NCBI GenBank assembly: GCA_963735005.1
Contig: CAVTJA010000005.1
Span: 186,001 to 250,000 of the forward strand
Direction of reading: 5' to 3'
DNA: 64,000 nucleotides
Origin: WTKG01 sp963735005
GTDB lineage: Bacteria; Actinomycetota; Actinomycetes; Actinomycetales; Demequinaceae
The first letter of the stretch is position 1; each line of letters begins with the position of its first letter. The notes beneath the pieces were generated by a model. That model searched no databases. It was given only the letters and a program-made list of their open reading frames with translations, and was not told where the DNA came from. The position numbers and the translations under genes are program-made. Shown piece after piece: positions 17,606 through 26,559 of this stretch.

Positions 17606-18352
17606 TTACACGGGGTACGGGCGGGAACCCATGATCGCCGTGCCGATGCGCACGATGGTCGCGCCCTCGGCGATCGCCCACTCGAGGTCGCCCGACATTC
17701 CCATGGAAAGCTCCCAGGCGTCGCGCAGGCCGGGGTGCGTCCCCGCTGCGGCCGCGATCAGCGCGCGGTCGCGAATGTCGCGGAGCTTGGCGTAGCCCGC
17801 GCGCACGTCGGACTCGTCACTGGACGCGAGCCCCACGGTCATGAAGCCGGTGACCGTGAGTGCGGGCAGCGCCGCTACGGCCGACGCGAGGGCGAGCGCA
17901 TCGCCCGGCGCCACACCGTGCTTCTGGTCCTCGCCGGTGACGTTCACCTGGATCATCACCTCGAGCGTGCGGCCGGCCTCGACGCACAGCCGGCTGAGCC
18001 GCTCGCCGAGCGCGAGCGAGTCCACGGTCTGCACGCACGCGGCCCACTCCACAGCCACGGCCGCCTTGTTGCGCTGTAGCGGCCCGATCACGTGCACGCG
18101 CGCGCCGGCGTCGCGCAGCGCGGGCCCCTTGGCCGCGAGCTCCTGCATGCGGCTTTCGCCCACGAGCTGCGCCCCGGCCGCGCAGACGGCGCGGACGGCG
18201 TCGGCGTCAAAATTCTTGGTCGCGACCAGCATGCGGACTCCGGAGCCGGCGCGCCCTGCCTGCGCCTCGGCGATGTTCACCCGCGCCTTGGCCTCCGCCA
18301 CACGTTTGCCGTAGTCCCAGCCGGGGGGCGGGGAGGAGAGTTCGGCCGCCAT
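17606..18352 (-). CDS. YggS-family pyridoxal phosphate homeostasis protein
   Basis: A 248-residue TIM-barrel PLP-binding protein. The PLP lysine is in VRMLVATKNFDADAV; IGPLQRNKAAVAV, TVDSLALGERLS, VMIQVNVTGEDQKHG and LSMGMSGDLEWAI match the family. It regulates PLP supply and amino-acid balance rather than catalysing a known reaction. The start chosen, ATG 18352, overlaps the deacylase stop by one base (TGATG); the longer frame upstream is a shadow of that gene. It is the last gene of a five-gene minus-strand cluster. Confidence 0.92.
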   Translation of the reverse strand: MAAELSSPPPGWDYGKRVAEAKARVNIAEAQAGRAGSGVRMLVATKNFDADAVRAVCAAGAQLVGESRMQELAAKGPALRDAGARVHVIGPLQRNKAAVAVEWAACVQTVDSLALGERLSRLCVEAGRTLEVMIQVNVTGEDQKHGVAPGDALALASAVAALPALTVTGFMTVGLASSDESDVRAGYAKLRDIRDRALIAAAAGTHPGLRDAWELSMGMSGDLEWAIAEGATIVRIGTAIMGSRPYPV

Positions 18353-18852
18353 CAGTCCCGCTTCGCGATGTCGGCGGTGACCGCGCCGGTGACGGCCACG
18401 AGGTCCTCCGGCGCCAGCCCCACGTCGAGGCCGCGCCGCCCGCCGCTGACGTACACGGCGTCGTACATCAGCGCGGACTCGTCGAGCACGGTGGGCAAGC
18501 CGCGCCGCCCGCCGATGGGGGAGATGCCGCCCACCACGTAGCCGGTGGCGCGCTCGGCGTCCGCGACGGGGGCCATCGCGGCCTTCTTTGCGCCAAGCGC
18601 GGCGGCCGCGGCCTTGAGGTCGAGCTTGGCGTCCACGGGCACGATCGCCATCGACAGCTCGCCGTCCGCATGCACGCACAGCGTCTTGAACACCTGGGGC
18701 GCGTCAACGCCGATGGCGGCGGCCGCCTCGAGCCCGTAGCCAAGCTCGGAGTCAGGGTCGTGTTCGTACGGGTGCAGGGTGTGCGCGATGCCCGCCTTGT
18801 CAAGCGCGACGACGGCGGGGGTGGCCCCGGCGGGATGCGTTTTCTTTGCCAC
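18352..18852 (-). CDS. ybaK: YbaK/EbsC-type aminoacyl-tRNA deacylase
   Basis: A 166-residue editing protein, probably Cys-tRNA(Pro) deacylase. It shows FKTLCVHADGELSMAIVPVD, KKAAMAPVADAERATGYVVGG and the SPIGGRRGLPTVLDES block with the conserved GGxSP-like turn. It trans-edits tRNA(Pro) mischarged with Cys. It starts 10 bp after the glycosylase-like gene and overlaps yggS. Confidence 0.92.
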   Translation of the reverse strand: MAKKTHPAGATPAVVALDKAGIAHTLHPYEHDPDSELGYGLEAAAAIGVDAPQVFKTLCVHADGELSMAIVPVDAKLDLKAAAAALGAKKAAMAPVADAERATGYVVGGISPIGGRRGLPTVLDESALMYDAVYVSGGRRGLDVGLAPEDLVAVTGAVTADIAKRD

Positions 18853-18861
18853 GGGTCGAGC

Positions 18862-19771
18862 CTACCGAGCGGCTGGGGCGCTGGCGTCGGCCTCGCGCGG
18901 CGTGGGGGCGGTGTCCGCCAGCAGTCCCCGGCAGGCGGCGGCGAGGCGCTCGCGGATCACCGCGCCGCGCTCGGCGAACCCACGCTGCAGGGCCGCGTAC
19001 TCGCGCTTGCCCTCCGGCGTCTCGATGCGCACTGGCTCTAGCCCGTACGCGCTGACGTCGTAGGGCGAGGCCTGCATGTCCACCTGGCGCACGTCGAGCG
19101 CGAGCTCGAAGGCGTCGAGCTGAAGCTGCGGCCGGGACCGCGGGGGACAGCTTGGCGGCCCACTTGTAGAGGTCCATGGTCACGTGCAGGCAGCCGGGCT
19201 GCTCGGACGCCACCTGGCCCGCGCGCGTGAGCGGCTCGCGGTTCAGCGGCACCGCCTCCGGCGTGAAGAACCTGAACGCGTCAAAGTGCGTGCACTGGAT
19301 GTCGTGCGACGCCACCACGGCATCGGTCTCAGCGGCGCCGAGGCGCAGTGGCAACGGGTGGCGCCGGTCGCCATCTGCCTGTCGGTAGACCATTGCCCAC
19401 TCGTGCAGCCCAAAGCAGCCAAGCCGCGGTTGGCGCCCTGCCGTGGCCTCGAGCAACCCGAGCACGAACCGCACCGCGTCGCCGCGGTCCGCCATGAACG
19501 CGTCAAGGTCAATGGACGTCGCGCCGCGCGCAGTCCGGTACCAGCGCCAGCCCGCGTGCTCCGGAGCGTCCTCGAGCGCCACCCCCGCGCCCGGATGCCA
19601 GCGCCCCAGCAGCGTTGGCCGGGTGGAGTAGTACTCGTACAGGAAGTCCTCGATCGCGTGCCGCTCGCCGCGAGACACGCGCTCGCGCCGCCCGCGGGTG
19701 AGGGCGTCGGCCCTGTCGCGGTAGGCGGCCTCGAGCGGCCCCCACTCGGCGCGCGTCAATACGGCGGTCAT
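18862..19771 (-). CDS. 3-methyladenine DNA glycosylase-related protein, frameshifted near 19130
   Basis: The first frame from ATG 19771 gives MTAVLTRAEWGPLEAAYR, IEDFLYEYYSTRPTLLGRWH and GCFGLHEWAMVYRQ up to MDLYKWAAKLSP, then turns into Arg/Ala-rich nonsense. A second frame (18862-19092) supplies the expected end, VDMQASPYDVSAYGLEPVRI and ETPEGKREYAALQRGFAERG. Joined, it matches a conserved actinobacterial protein usually annotated as 3-methyladenine DNA glycosylase, though the name is weakly supported. It overlaps the preceding membrane protein gene by 4 bp and is followed by ybaK. The single break is probably a consensus error. Confidence 0.72.
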
Positions 19772-20898
19772 TGCGGCGGCCCGTAAGTGGCAGTCGCGCG
19801 CGGCGGTGTGCCGGCGGAAGCGCGCGCGGCGGCATTTGATGCGGCGGAGACGATGCGTTCAAGCGGGCCCGCCCCGAGCACGGTTCGCCAGATCCACGCG
19901 AAGGCGATCGCGACCAACGCGAACACGACCAGCGTCACGTTCGACGGGTTGTAGACGGCGTCGTAACTGCCGTATCCGCCCGCGGCGCGGTCCATCACCC
20001 ACAGCGCCACGATCTGCCCCGCGTACACCGTGAGCGCCATCGAGCCGACGGCCGCGATGGGCGCGAGGGCGCGCGGCGCCGCCCGGCACATCCACACCAA
20101 CAGTGCGATCGCCAGCAGGATCACGCCGACGTTGCCGATCACCTCGGGCGGCCCATATGGGGGCACGTCCTCCCGCGAGTGCGCCGCGGCGCTCAGCCAC
20201 CAGATGTCGCCAAGTGGTGCGTGGGGTAGAGGCCCGGTGCCGCCGAACGCGGGCAGTACCACGTAGCCGATCGCCGCGAGCGCCGCGCCCCAGCGCGCCA
20301 CCGCCCACAGCGCGGTTCCGCTTGACAGATCAAGCCTGCCCACGAGCATCCCGACGCACAGGTAGGCCATCCAAATCAGCCCCGTGTAGTAGTGCCCCCA
20401 CAGCGTGTTGAGGACGGGCACCGAGTCCCAGCCGGTCGCCGCAGCGCGCGGCGCGAGGGCGTGCACGACGAAGGGTCCCGCGATCGCGAAAACTGCCGCG
20501 ACCGCCCCGAGCACCGATAGCGGCAACCGCGCCAGCGGAAGCGCGAGCAGCATCATCACTCCAAGCGACATCAGCACCACCAGCACCGGCGTGCCAAGCC
20601 GCTGCAACGCGTAGCCGATGCCGATCACGATGACGGCCCGCGCCGCCACCTTGGTTGCGGCGCGGCGGAAGGGCGCGGGCTCGGCTGAGGCGGCCCTACC
20701 GCGCACCATGAGCGAGATCGCGACGCCAGCGAGCAGGGCAAACGTGGCGGAAGCGCGCCCGTCGGCAATCCACAACCAAGCCCAGCCGTCGCCCTCGCTG
20801 TCCCGCCATCCGTAGTCGCCCACGTGCGCCGCGAACATGCCGAGAACCGCGAGGCCGCGGAGCGCGTCGATGCCGACGATGCGGGGGCGCTCGGTCAT
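19768..20898 (-). CDS. Multi-pass membrane protein, HGSNAT/DUF1624-like acyltransferase
   Basis: A 376-residue protein with about ten hydrophobic segments. The N-terminus MTERPRIVGIDALRGLAVLG followed by MFAAHV is the signature of the heparan-alpha-glucosaminide N-acetyltransferase/DUF418-like group. These proteins probably carry acetyl or acyl groups across the membrane to extracytoplasmic glycans; the substrate here is unknown. The ATG at 20898 was chosen at the start of this motif; the longer frame upstream is antisense shadow. It lies 4 bp after the DinB-like gene and overlaps the next. Confidence 0.8.
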   Translation of the reverse strand: MTERPRIVGIDALRGLAVLGMFAAHVGDYGWRDSEGDGWAWLWIADGRASATFALLAGVAISLMVRGRAASAEPAPFRRAATKVAARAVIVIGIGYALQRLGTPVLVVLMSLGVMMLLALPLARLPLSVLGAVAAVFAIAGPFVVHALAPRAAATGWDSVPVLNTLWGHYYTGLIWMAYLCVGMLVGRLDLSSGTALWAVARWGAALAAIGYVVLPAFGGTGPLPHAPLGDIWWLSAAAHSREDVPPYGPPEVIGNVGVILLAIALLVWMCRAAPRALAPIAAVGSMALTVYAGQIVALWVMDRAAGGYGSYDAVYNPSNVTLVVFALVAIAFAWIWRTVLGAGPLERIVSAASNAAARASAGTPPRATATYGPPQ

Positions 20899-20902
20899 GG
20901 CG

Positions 20903-21403
20903 CTACGCGTCCGCGATGGCGGCATTGATGCGCTCCACTGCCCAGACGTCGTGGGTGGCGCCGCATTCGTCGGCAAGCTCGAGCAGGCTCGCCTTCCACC
21001 AGGCCACGGCGCCGGGGGTTGTGGCCTGGTGCTCGTCGAAGCGTCGCAGCTCGGTGAACATGTCGCGGCGGGACTCGCGGGCGAGCATCTTGAGGTCCTC
21101 GTATGGCGTTGCCGCGTACTTCTCGTAGATGGCGTCGTTGAGCGCGTCGAGGTTGTCCCACGCGTAGCCCTCCGCCGGCGTGACCACAGGTTCGCCGTCG
21201 TGGTGCGCGCGGCTCCAGCCGATGAACAGCTCGTGCCAGCCGTGCAGGTGCGCCACAACATCGGCGCCGCGCCTGCCAAGGTATGCCTCGCCAAGGCTGC
21301 GCTCCTGGAGCCCCGCGCCCTCGATCAGCGCGAACAGCGCCTCGAGCGACGCATCGGCGCGATCCTCGACCTCGTCGATCTGGTGGTGATCCCAAGTGCT
21401 CAT
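20903..21403 (-). CDS. ClbS/DfsB-family four-helix bundle protein
   Basis: A 166-residue protein of the DinB-like ClbS/DfsB family (DUF1706). Family features include VVAHLHGWHELFIGWSRAH, EGYAWDNLDALNDAIYEKY and a late W-rich helix. The ClbS prototype is a cyclopropane hydrolase giving colibactin self-resistance; most homologues have unknown substrates. TAACCT (plus-strand 21410-21415) is 6 bases before the ATG at 21403, a leaderless-type -10. It is first in a minus-strand five-gene run and divergent from the FAH gene. Confidence 0.85.
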   Translation of the reverse strand: MSTWDHHQIDEVEDRADASLEALFALIEGAGLQERSLGEAYLGRRGADVVAHLHGWHELFIGWSRAHHDGEPVVTPAEGYAWDNLDALNDAIYEKYAATPYEDLKMLARESRRDMFTELRRFDEHQATTPGAVAWWKASLLELADECGATHDVWAVERINAAIADA

Positions 21404-21494
21404 GCAGCGAGGTTACTAGGGAGGAGGCCGCGCGCGGCGTTCGCAGAGCGGTCGCACAACACCCAATTTTCTTGCGCGGCGTTACTGTGGCCAC

Positions 21495-22283
21495 ATGCGC
21501 ATTGCAAGGTTTACGACAGGCGGCGATCCGCGCTACGCGATTGTCGAAGGCGACGAAGGCTCCGAGGAACTGTTGGTCCTCACCGGGGACCCGATGTACG
21601 TCCCAGGGAAGCCGACGGGGGAGCGCATCCCGCTCGACACAGAAGCCCTGCGGCTGCTCGCGCCCGTGATCCCGCGGTCGAAGGCGGTGTGCCTTGGCAA
21701 GAACTACGAGGCCCACGCCAAGGAGATCCCCGCCCGCGGCCCCGCCTCCGAGGTGCCCATCCTCTTCATCAAGCCCAACACCGCCGTGATCGGGCCCGAC
21801 GACCCCATCGTGCTCCCCGGGTACAGCGAGGACGTCCAATTCGAGGCTGAGCTGGCCATCGTCATCGGGCGCGTCGCGAAGGACGTTGCAGCGGAGAACG
21901 CCGCGTCGTACATCTACGGCTACACATGCGCGAACGACGTCACGGCGCGCGACCTGCAGCGCAGCGAGGACCAGTGGTTCCGCGCCAAGGCCTTCGACAC
22001 GTCGCTGCCGCTTGGCCCATGGATCGAGACAGAGCTAGACCCGAGTGCGCTCGCGATCCGGTCGCGACTCAACGGCGTCGACGCCCAGGGCGGCAACACC
22101 GCCGACATGATCAGGGACGTCGGCACCGCCGTCGAGATGGCGTCCGAGGTGGTGACGCTGCTGCCGGGAGACGTGATCCTCACCGGTACCCCCGCGGGCG
22201 TGGCGACGCTCAACCACGGCGACCGCATCGAGGTGGAGATCGAGGGTATCGGCACGCTCATGAACCCCGTCGTTCGCCGCTAG
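21495..22283 (+). CDS. Fumarylacetoacetate hydrolase family protein
   Basis: A 262-residue FAH-fold enzyme. The metal-binding acids lie in VQFEAELAIVIG; KNYEAHAKEI, GYTCANDVTARDLQ and LTGTPAGV are conserved in the 2-hydroxyhepta-2,4-diene-1,7-dioate isomerase/acylpyruvase branch. The substrate cannot be fixed. TACTGT at 21483-21488 is 6 bases upstream of the ATG, suggesting a leaderless transcript. gltX follows after 26 bp, a common neighbourhood in actinobacteria. Confidence 0.92.
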   Translation: MRIARFTTGGDPRYAIVEGDEGSEELLVLTGDPMYVPGKPTGERIPLDTEALRLLAPVIPRSKAVCLGKNYEAHAKEIPARGPASEVPILFIKPNTAVIGPDDPIVLPGYSEDVQFEAELAIVIGRVAKDVAAENAASYIYGYTCANDVTARDLQRSEDQWFRAKAFDTSLPLGPWIETELDPSALAIRSRLNGVDAQGGNTADMIRDVGTAVEMASEVVTLLPGDVILTGTPAGVATLNHGDRIEVEIEGIGTLMNPVVRR

Positions 22284-22309
22284 GCTCGGGGGATAACCCA
22301 AGGAGAACA

Positions 22310-23791
22310 GTGACAAAGGTTCGCGTCCGCTTTTGCCCGTCGCCCACCGGCACCCCGCACGTCGGGCTGATCCGCACCGCCCTGTTCAACTGGGCGTACG
22401 CGCGGCACACCGGAGGCGACTTCGTGTTCCGCATCGAGGACACGGACGCCGAGCGCGACTCCCAGGAGTCCTACGACCAGCTGCTCGACGCGCTGGGATG
22501 GCTGGGGCTGGACTGGGACGAGGGCCCCGGCGTTGGCGGCCCGTACGAGCCGTACCGCCAGTCCGAGCGGCGCCCGCTTCACGACGACGTTGTCGCCAAG
22601 CTGCTCGAGGGCGGCTTCGCGTACGAGGCATTTTCGACTCCCGCGGAGGTCGAGGCGCGCCACAAGGCCGCTGGCCGCGACCCCAAGCTTGGCTACGACA
22701 ACTTCGACCGCGACCTGACCGACGAGCAGAAGGCGGCGTACCGCGCGGAGGGGCGCGCGCCCGTCATCCGTGTGCGGATGCCCGCCGAGGACCTCGCCTT
22801 TACTGACCTCATCCGCGGCGAGGTGACCTTCCCGGCCGGCTCGATCCCGGACTACGTGATCGCGCGCGCCGACGGCACCCCGCTGTACACGCTCGTCAAC
22901 CCGGTCGACGACGCGCTCATGAAGATCACCCACGTCGTGCGCGGCGAGGACTTGCTCAGCTCGACCCCGCGCCAAATCGCGCTCTATCGCGCCCTCGTGG
23001 AGCTCGGCATCGCCGACGCCGTGCCAACCTTCGCGCACCTGCCGATGGTGACGGGCGAGGGCAACAAGAAGTTGTCCAAGCGCGAGCCGGAATCCAACCT
23101 GTTCCACCACCGCGAGCGCGGCTTCCTGCCTGAGGGCCTGCTGAACTACCTCGCGCTACTTGGCTGGTCCATCAGCGCGGACCGCGACGTCTTTAGCCTC
23201 AACGAGATGATCGCCGCCTTCGACCTCGCCGACGTCACCTCGAACCCGGCGCGTTTCGACCTCAAGAAGGCCGAGGCGATCAACGCCGAGCACATGCGCA
23301 TGCTGCCCATGGGCGAGTACGTGGTGCGGCTGGTGCCGTACCTGCACGCCGCGGGCGTCGTGGGAGCGCCGGACGTGCGCGGCCTCACGGCGCACGAGGA
23401 GGCCCTGCTGGCCGTCGCCGCGCCGCTGGTGCAGGAGCGCATGACGCTGCTGAGCGAGGCGCCCGGCATGCTCGGCTTCTTCTTCGTGCCGGACGGCGCG
23501 CTCGAGATCGATCCCGACGCCCACGCCAAGCTTCCGGAGAACGCCGCCGAGATCCTGGACGCCGCGATCCCCGTGCTGGAGGGCCTGGAGGACTTTGGGC
23601 CGGAGTCCCAGCAGGAGGCGCTCAAGGCGGTGCTTGTGGAAGGCATGGGCATCAAGCCGCGATTCGCCTTTGGGCCACTGCGCGTGGGCATCACGGGCCG
23701 CCTGGTGTCCCCGCCCCTGTTCGAGTCGATGGAGATTCTCGGCAAGGACCGCTCGCTCGCGCGCCTACGCGCGTTGCGGGCCACCTTGTGA
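22310..23791 (+). CDS. gltX: Glutamyl-tRNA synthetase
   Basis: A 493-residue class I synthetase charging tRNA(Glu). The HIGH-type motif is in TGTPHVGLIRTALFNWAYA and the KMSKS-type motif is KKLSKREPES. RIEDTDAERDSQES and DYVIARADGTPLYTLVNPVD also match. The GTG at 22310 was chosen because AAGGAGAAC lies directly upstream and the protein begins at the catalytic domain. The upstream extension is FAH shadow. A tRNA-Gln and a tRNA-Glu gene lie 4 kb downstream, separated by the sigma/GX3 block. Confidence 0.97.
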   Translation: MTKVRVRFCPSPTGTPHVGLIRTALFNWAYARHTGGDFVFRIEDTDAERDSQESYDQLLDALGWLGLDWDEGPGVGGPYEPYRQSERRPLHDDVVAKLLEGGFAYEAFSTPAEVEARHKAAGRDPKLGYDNFDRDLTDEQKAAYRAEGRAPVIRVRMPAEDLAFTDLIRGEVTFPAGSIPDYVIARADGTPLYTLVNPVDDALMKITHVVRGEDLLSSTPRQIALYRALVELGIADAVPTFAHLPMVTGEGNKKLSKREPESNLFHHRERGFLPEGLLNYLALLGWSISADRDVFSLNEMIAAFDLADVTSNPARFDLKKAEAINAEHMRMLPMGEYVVRLVPYLHAAGVVGAPDVRGLTAHEEALLAVAAPLVQERMTLLSEAPGMLGFFFVPDGALEIDPDAHAKLPENAAEILDAAIPVLEGLEDFGPESQQEALKAVLVEGMGIKPRFAFGPLRVGITGRLVSPPLFESMEILGKDRSLARLRALRATL

Positions 23792-24507
23792 CCGCGCCCG
23801 TCGAGGGCGTGTTGCTTGACGTCGACGACACCTTGGTGGACACGCGCGGCGCGTTCGAGCACGCAATCCGGGTGACCGCCGTGCCGCTGCTGCGCGCCGG
23901 GGTGGCGGCCGGGGAGGCCGCGCAGTTCTGGCGCGCCGACCGCCACGGCTTCTACCGCTCGCACACGCGCGGGGAGATCACGCACTTCGACCAGCGCAAG
24001 CTGCGCGCGGCCGACATGCACGCCGAGTACGGCGGCCCCGAGTTTTCCGACGCGGAGTACGTCGAGTGGGAGGCCGCGTTCGAGCAGAGCTTCAAGGACG
24101 GCTGGCGCGCGCACGACGATGCGGTCGCGCTGCTAGACGCGCTTGACGGGGCTGGCGTGCCGTACGGCGCGCTCACCAACGCCGCGCGCGGCTACCAAGA
24201 GACCAAGCTCGCGGCGGTTGGCCTTGAGCGCGTGCGGGTGCTGGTTGGCGTGGACACCCTTGGCTACGGAAAGCCGGACCCCCGCGTCTTCCATGCGGCG
24301 GTCGAAGCGCTCGGGACTGCGCGCCCGCGGACGGCGTACGTGGGGGACGAATTCGACATCGACGCGGCGGCGGCGAGCGCTGCGGGGCTCGTGGGCGTGT
24401 GGTGCGAGCGAGCGGGCCTACGGGCGCCTGTGCCGGACGCTGACATTCGCGCCGCGGGCGTCGATCGTGTGACATCCCTCACATCTGTCGCGTCATTTCT
24501 CTCTTGA
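23788..24507 (+). CDS. HAD-family hydrolase
   Basis: A 239-residue HAD phosphatase with motif I LLDVDDTLVDT, motif II near LTNAARG, the conserved Lys in YGKPDPRVF and motif IV VGDEFDIDAAAA. A helical cap lies between I and II. The substrate is unknown; sugar phosphates or phosphoglycolate are typical. The GTG start overlaps the gltX stop by 4 bp, so it is translationally coupled to it. Confidence 0.9.
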   Translation: MTAPVEGVLLDVDDTLVDTRGAFEHAIRVTAVPLLRAGVAAGEAAQFWRADRHGFYRSHTRGEITHFDQRKLRAADMHAEYGGPEFSDAEYVEWEAAFEQSFKDGWRAHDDAVALLDALDGAGVPYGALTNAARGYQETKLAAVGLERVRVLVGVDTLGYGKPDPRVFHAAVEALGTARPRTAYVGDEFDIDAAAASAAGLVGVWCERAGLRAPVPDADIRAAGVDRVTSLTSVASFLS

Positions 24508-24540
24508 AACACGCATTTCGGGCGAATCGGCAGTGACGTG

Positions 24541-24556
24541 CCCCCATAAATGGGGG
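24541..24556. promoter_or_regulatory. Perfect 16-bp palindrome upstream of the first GX3-pair sigma gene
   Basis: CCCCCATAAATGGGGG is a 7-2-7 palindrome 50 bp before the sigma start, followed by a GTACCGTGCCCGTAC-type imperfect repeat. It could be a regulator-binding site. It has no T-run and lies in the intergenic gap, so it is not a terminator of the HAD gene. Confidence 0.4.
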
Positions 24557-24605
24557 TACCGTGCCCGTACGCAAGTGTTGCGCGTCACATCTGAGGGAGT
24601 GCCGC

Positions 24606-25133
24606 ATGATCAAAGAAGATCTTGTCAACAAAATCGCATATGAGCATCGGTCGGAACTCGTTGGCTATGCCTACCTGCTGTGCGCGTCCATATCGGAGGC
24701 GGACGACATCACCGAGGGCGCCTGCGTGCGGGTATTGCGCCGCCGTGCGGCACCCACAACGCTCAACTCGGCGCTTGCGGAGATCAAGTCTGAAATCGTC
24801 GCCGACGTCATGGCGCGCTCGCGCCGACGCGCGGCCGAGCTGTCGCCGCGCATGGTCGACGTGTCACCTATGGAGCCGCGCAGCCGCGAGCCGTGGCTTG
24901 GCGCCTACGGCGTCGCAAAGGAACTGCTTGCCGAATTCACCGTCGCTCAGCGCGCCTGCGTGGTGCTGACCTTCGTCGACGGGCTCACGCTGTCCGAGGC
25001 CGCAACCGCGCTCGCGCTTAGCGAGGGCACCGTGGGCCGCTACCTCGACAAGGCTCTCGCGCGCATGCGTTCCGCGACCGGCACTGACACCGAGGCCGCA
25101 GTCGAACTTGCGTTCGCCCGCGGGGCGGCGTGA
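24606..25133 (+). CDS. Divergent ECF-type sigma factor
   Basis: A 175-residue protein. Region 4 is clear: AQRACVVLTFVDGLTLSEAA then LALSEGTVGRYLDKALARMR. Region 2 is eroded: the usual acidic ED-LVQDAF segment reads EADDITEGACVRVLRR, and the 2.4-type helix is replaced by a Ser/Arg-rich segment. It still resembles the sigma at 26014 (VGYAYLL, SISEADDI against SLSEAEEI), so the two are probably old duplicates. CTGAGGGAGTG precedes the ATG at 24606. The stop overlaps the GTG of the membrane partner by 4 bp. Confidence 0.82.
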   Translation: MIKEDLVNKIAYEHRSELVGYAYLLCASISEADDITEGACVRVLRRRAAPTTLNSALAEIKSEIVADVMARSRRRAAELSPRMVDVSPMEPRSREPWLGAYGVAKELLAEFTVAQRACVVLTFVDGLTLSEAATALALSEGTVGRYLDKALARMRSATGTDTEAAVELAFARGAA

Positions 25134-25912
25134 CCACCGACGTCAGGGAATCCCTGCAGGGCCTCGCCGGGATCGTCGGCGAGCGGTCAGACGCACAATC
25201 GCCCAACGCTGGCAAATCAATCGTGCGCGCGGTGAAACGGGAGCGGAAGTTCCGCCGATCCGGCCTGATCGGGGCGGGCGCAGCGGTTGCGTTCTTCGTC
25301 ATCTTCGGGGCGGTTCAGGGCTCCGATGGGGTGCTCGGCGACTTGCGTCCGGGCCACGACCAGGTGCCAACCGCGCCAACAAGCGGCACCGATGATGCCA
25401 GTGGCGATGACCCGCTGTTTCCGTCGGACACCGCGCCCCGCGACGCGGAGGCCGCGTCCGCCGCAAAGGCGCTGGTCGCCCGCGAGTACCCCGACAGCTC
25501 GCCGGATTTCACGGACGGCTTCGTCGACGGGTACGCGAACGGCATGAGCGCTGGCTACGCCTCGGGGCTCGCAGGAGAAGCGGCGCCCGAGGGTCCGGCA
25601 CCCATGAACCCTGAACGCACGTTGCGCGCGTCCGCGGCCGTCGGCAAGGAGGCCGGGTACGCGTACGGATTCGCCGACGGATACGCCGAGGGACTTGCCG
25701 CGCGTGAACGCGCGCAAGATGCAAAGACTCACGAGACTTCGAACACCGCGACCGGGGCCAACCCCAACGCCGACAAGGCCGACGCCAAAGCGGACAAGGC
25801 CGACGCAAGAGCGGCTGACAAGGCCGACAAGGCCGACAAGGCCGCGGCGAAAGCTGACGCCAAGGCTGACAAGCAGGCCGCGAAGGCCGAAAAGAAGTCC
25901 GCGAAGTCCTAG
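25130..25912 (+). CDS. Single-pass membrane protein with GX3 repeats, sigma partner
   Basis: A 260-residue protein of unrecognised family. A basic cytoplasmic segment (about 1-43) precedes one membrane helix (about 44-63, GLIGAGAAVAFFVIFGAV). An acidic linker leads to two blocks with Gly every fourth residue: DGFVDGYANGMSAGYASG and GKEAGYAYGFADGYAEG. The last 60 residues are a low-complexity Ala/Asp/Lys run of ADKADAKADK type, probably helical. The GX3 spacing resembles the deca-GX3 pattern of Yae1/LTO1, without other similarity. The GTG start overlaps the sigma stop. The position suggests an anti-sigma role; no zinc motif is present. Confidence 0.8.
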   Translation: MTTDVRESLQGLAGIVGERSDAQSPNAGKSIVRAVKRERKFRRSGLIGAGAAVAFFVIFGAVQGSDGVLGDLRPGHDQVPTAPTSGTDDASGDDPLFPSDTAPRDAEAASAAKALVAREYPDSSPDFTDGFVDGYANGMSAGYASGLAGEAAPEGPAPMNPERTLRASAAVGKEAGYAYGFADGYAEGLAARERAQDAKTHETSNTATGANPNADKADAKADKADARAADKADKADKAAAKADAKADKQAAKAEKKSAKS

Positions 25913-26013
25913 CGGCTGGCCAGTGTGACCGAGGCCACAAATCTCCCTACAACCCTTTTCGTTGCTGTCGTGTCTGATGATGTGAAGGGTTAATCGACGA
26001 CGGGGGTCATCAC

Positions 26014-26559
26014 ATGCCCAGTTGGACCGAGGTCATGGACAAGGTAGTTCGCGACCGGCGCCACGCTCTCGTGGGCTACGCGTATCTTGTTTCCGGCTCC
26101 CTTTCGGAGGCGGAGGAGATCGCCCAGGAGGCGATCGTCAAGACCTTCGCGCGGGGCAAGGCCAAGCGCGACGTGGACATGGCGGAGGCCTACATCAAGC
26201 GCGCAATCGTCAACGAGACGATCAACCGCGCACGGCATCGCCGCGTCGCTGATGCCAAGCGGGCCGTGGTCGCCGAGGCCGAGTCGATGCCGGGTCACGA
26301 CGCGGCGGTCAGTGCTCACGAAGACATGCAGCAGGCACTCGCGGAGCTCTCCGCTCGTGAGCGTGCCTGCGTCATCCTCAAGTACTTCGAGGACCTCACG
26401 GTCGACCAGATTGCGCGCGAGTTGTCGCTCTCGAGCGGCACCGTCAAGAGGTACCTGTTTAACGCCGCCGAAAAGTTGAGGGACGTCCTCGGCGCGGACA
26501 TTGATATCCCAGACACTCGCGAACTCGCGCGCGTGTCCACACATTCCGGAGGAAACTGA
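26014..26559 (+). CDS. ECF RNA polymerase sigma factor, SigE-like family
   Basis: A 181-residue sigma factor with both domains intact. Region 2 is VRDRRHALVGYAYLVSGS then LSEAEEIAQEAIVKTFARG; YIKRAIVNETINRARHRR covers 2.3-2.4. Region 4 is SARERACVILKYFEDLT and IARELSLSSGTVKRYLFNAA. CAACC at 25950-25954 and CGTGTC about 14 bp later resemble an ECF promoter. AACCCTT (25951-25957) and AAGGGTT (25985-25991) also form an inverted repeat. The stop overlaps the ATG of the GX3 protein by one base (TGATG). Confidence 0.92.
   Translation: MPSWTEVMDKVVRDRRHALVGYAYLVSGSLSEAEEIAQEAIVKTFARGKAKRDVDMAEAYIKRAIVNETINRARHRRVADAKRAVVAEAESMPGHDAAVSAHEDMQQALAELSARERACVILKYFEDLTVDQIARELSLSSGTVKRYLFNAAEKLRDVLGADIDIPDTRELARVSTHSGGN

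Noticed and set aside
17606..18679. Long N-terminal extension of the YggS protein
   Set aside because: The first 109 codons are Arg/Gly-rich shadow of ybaK; the conserved protein starts at 18352.
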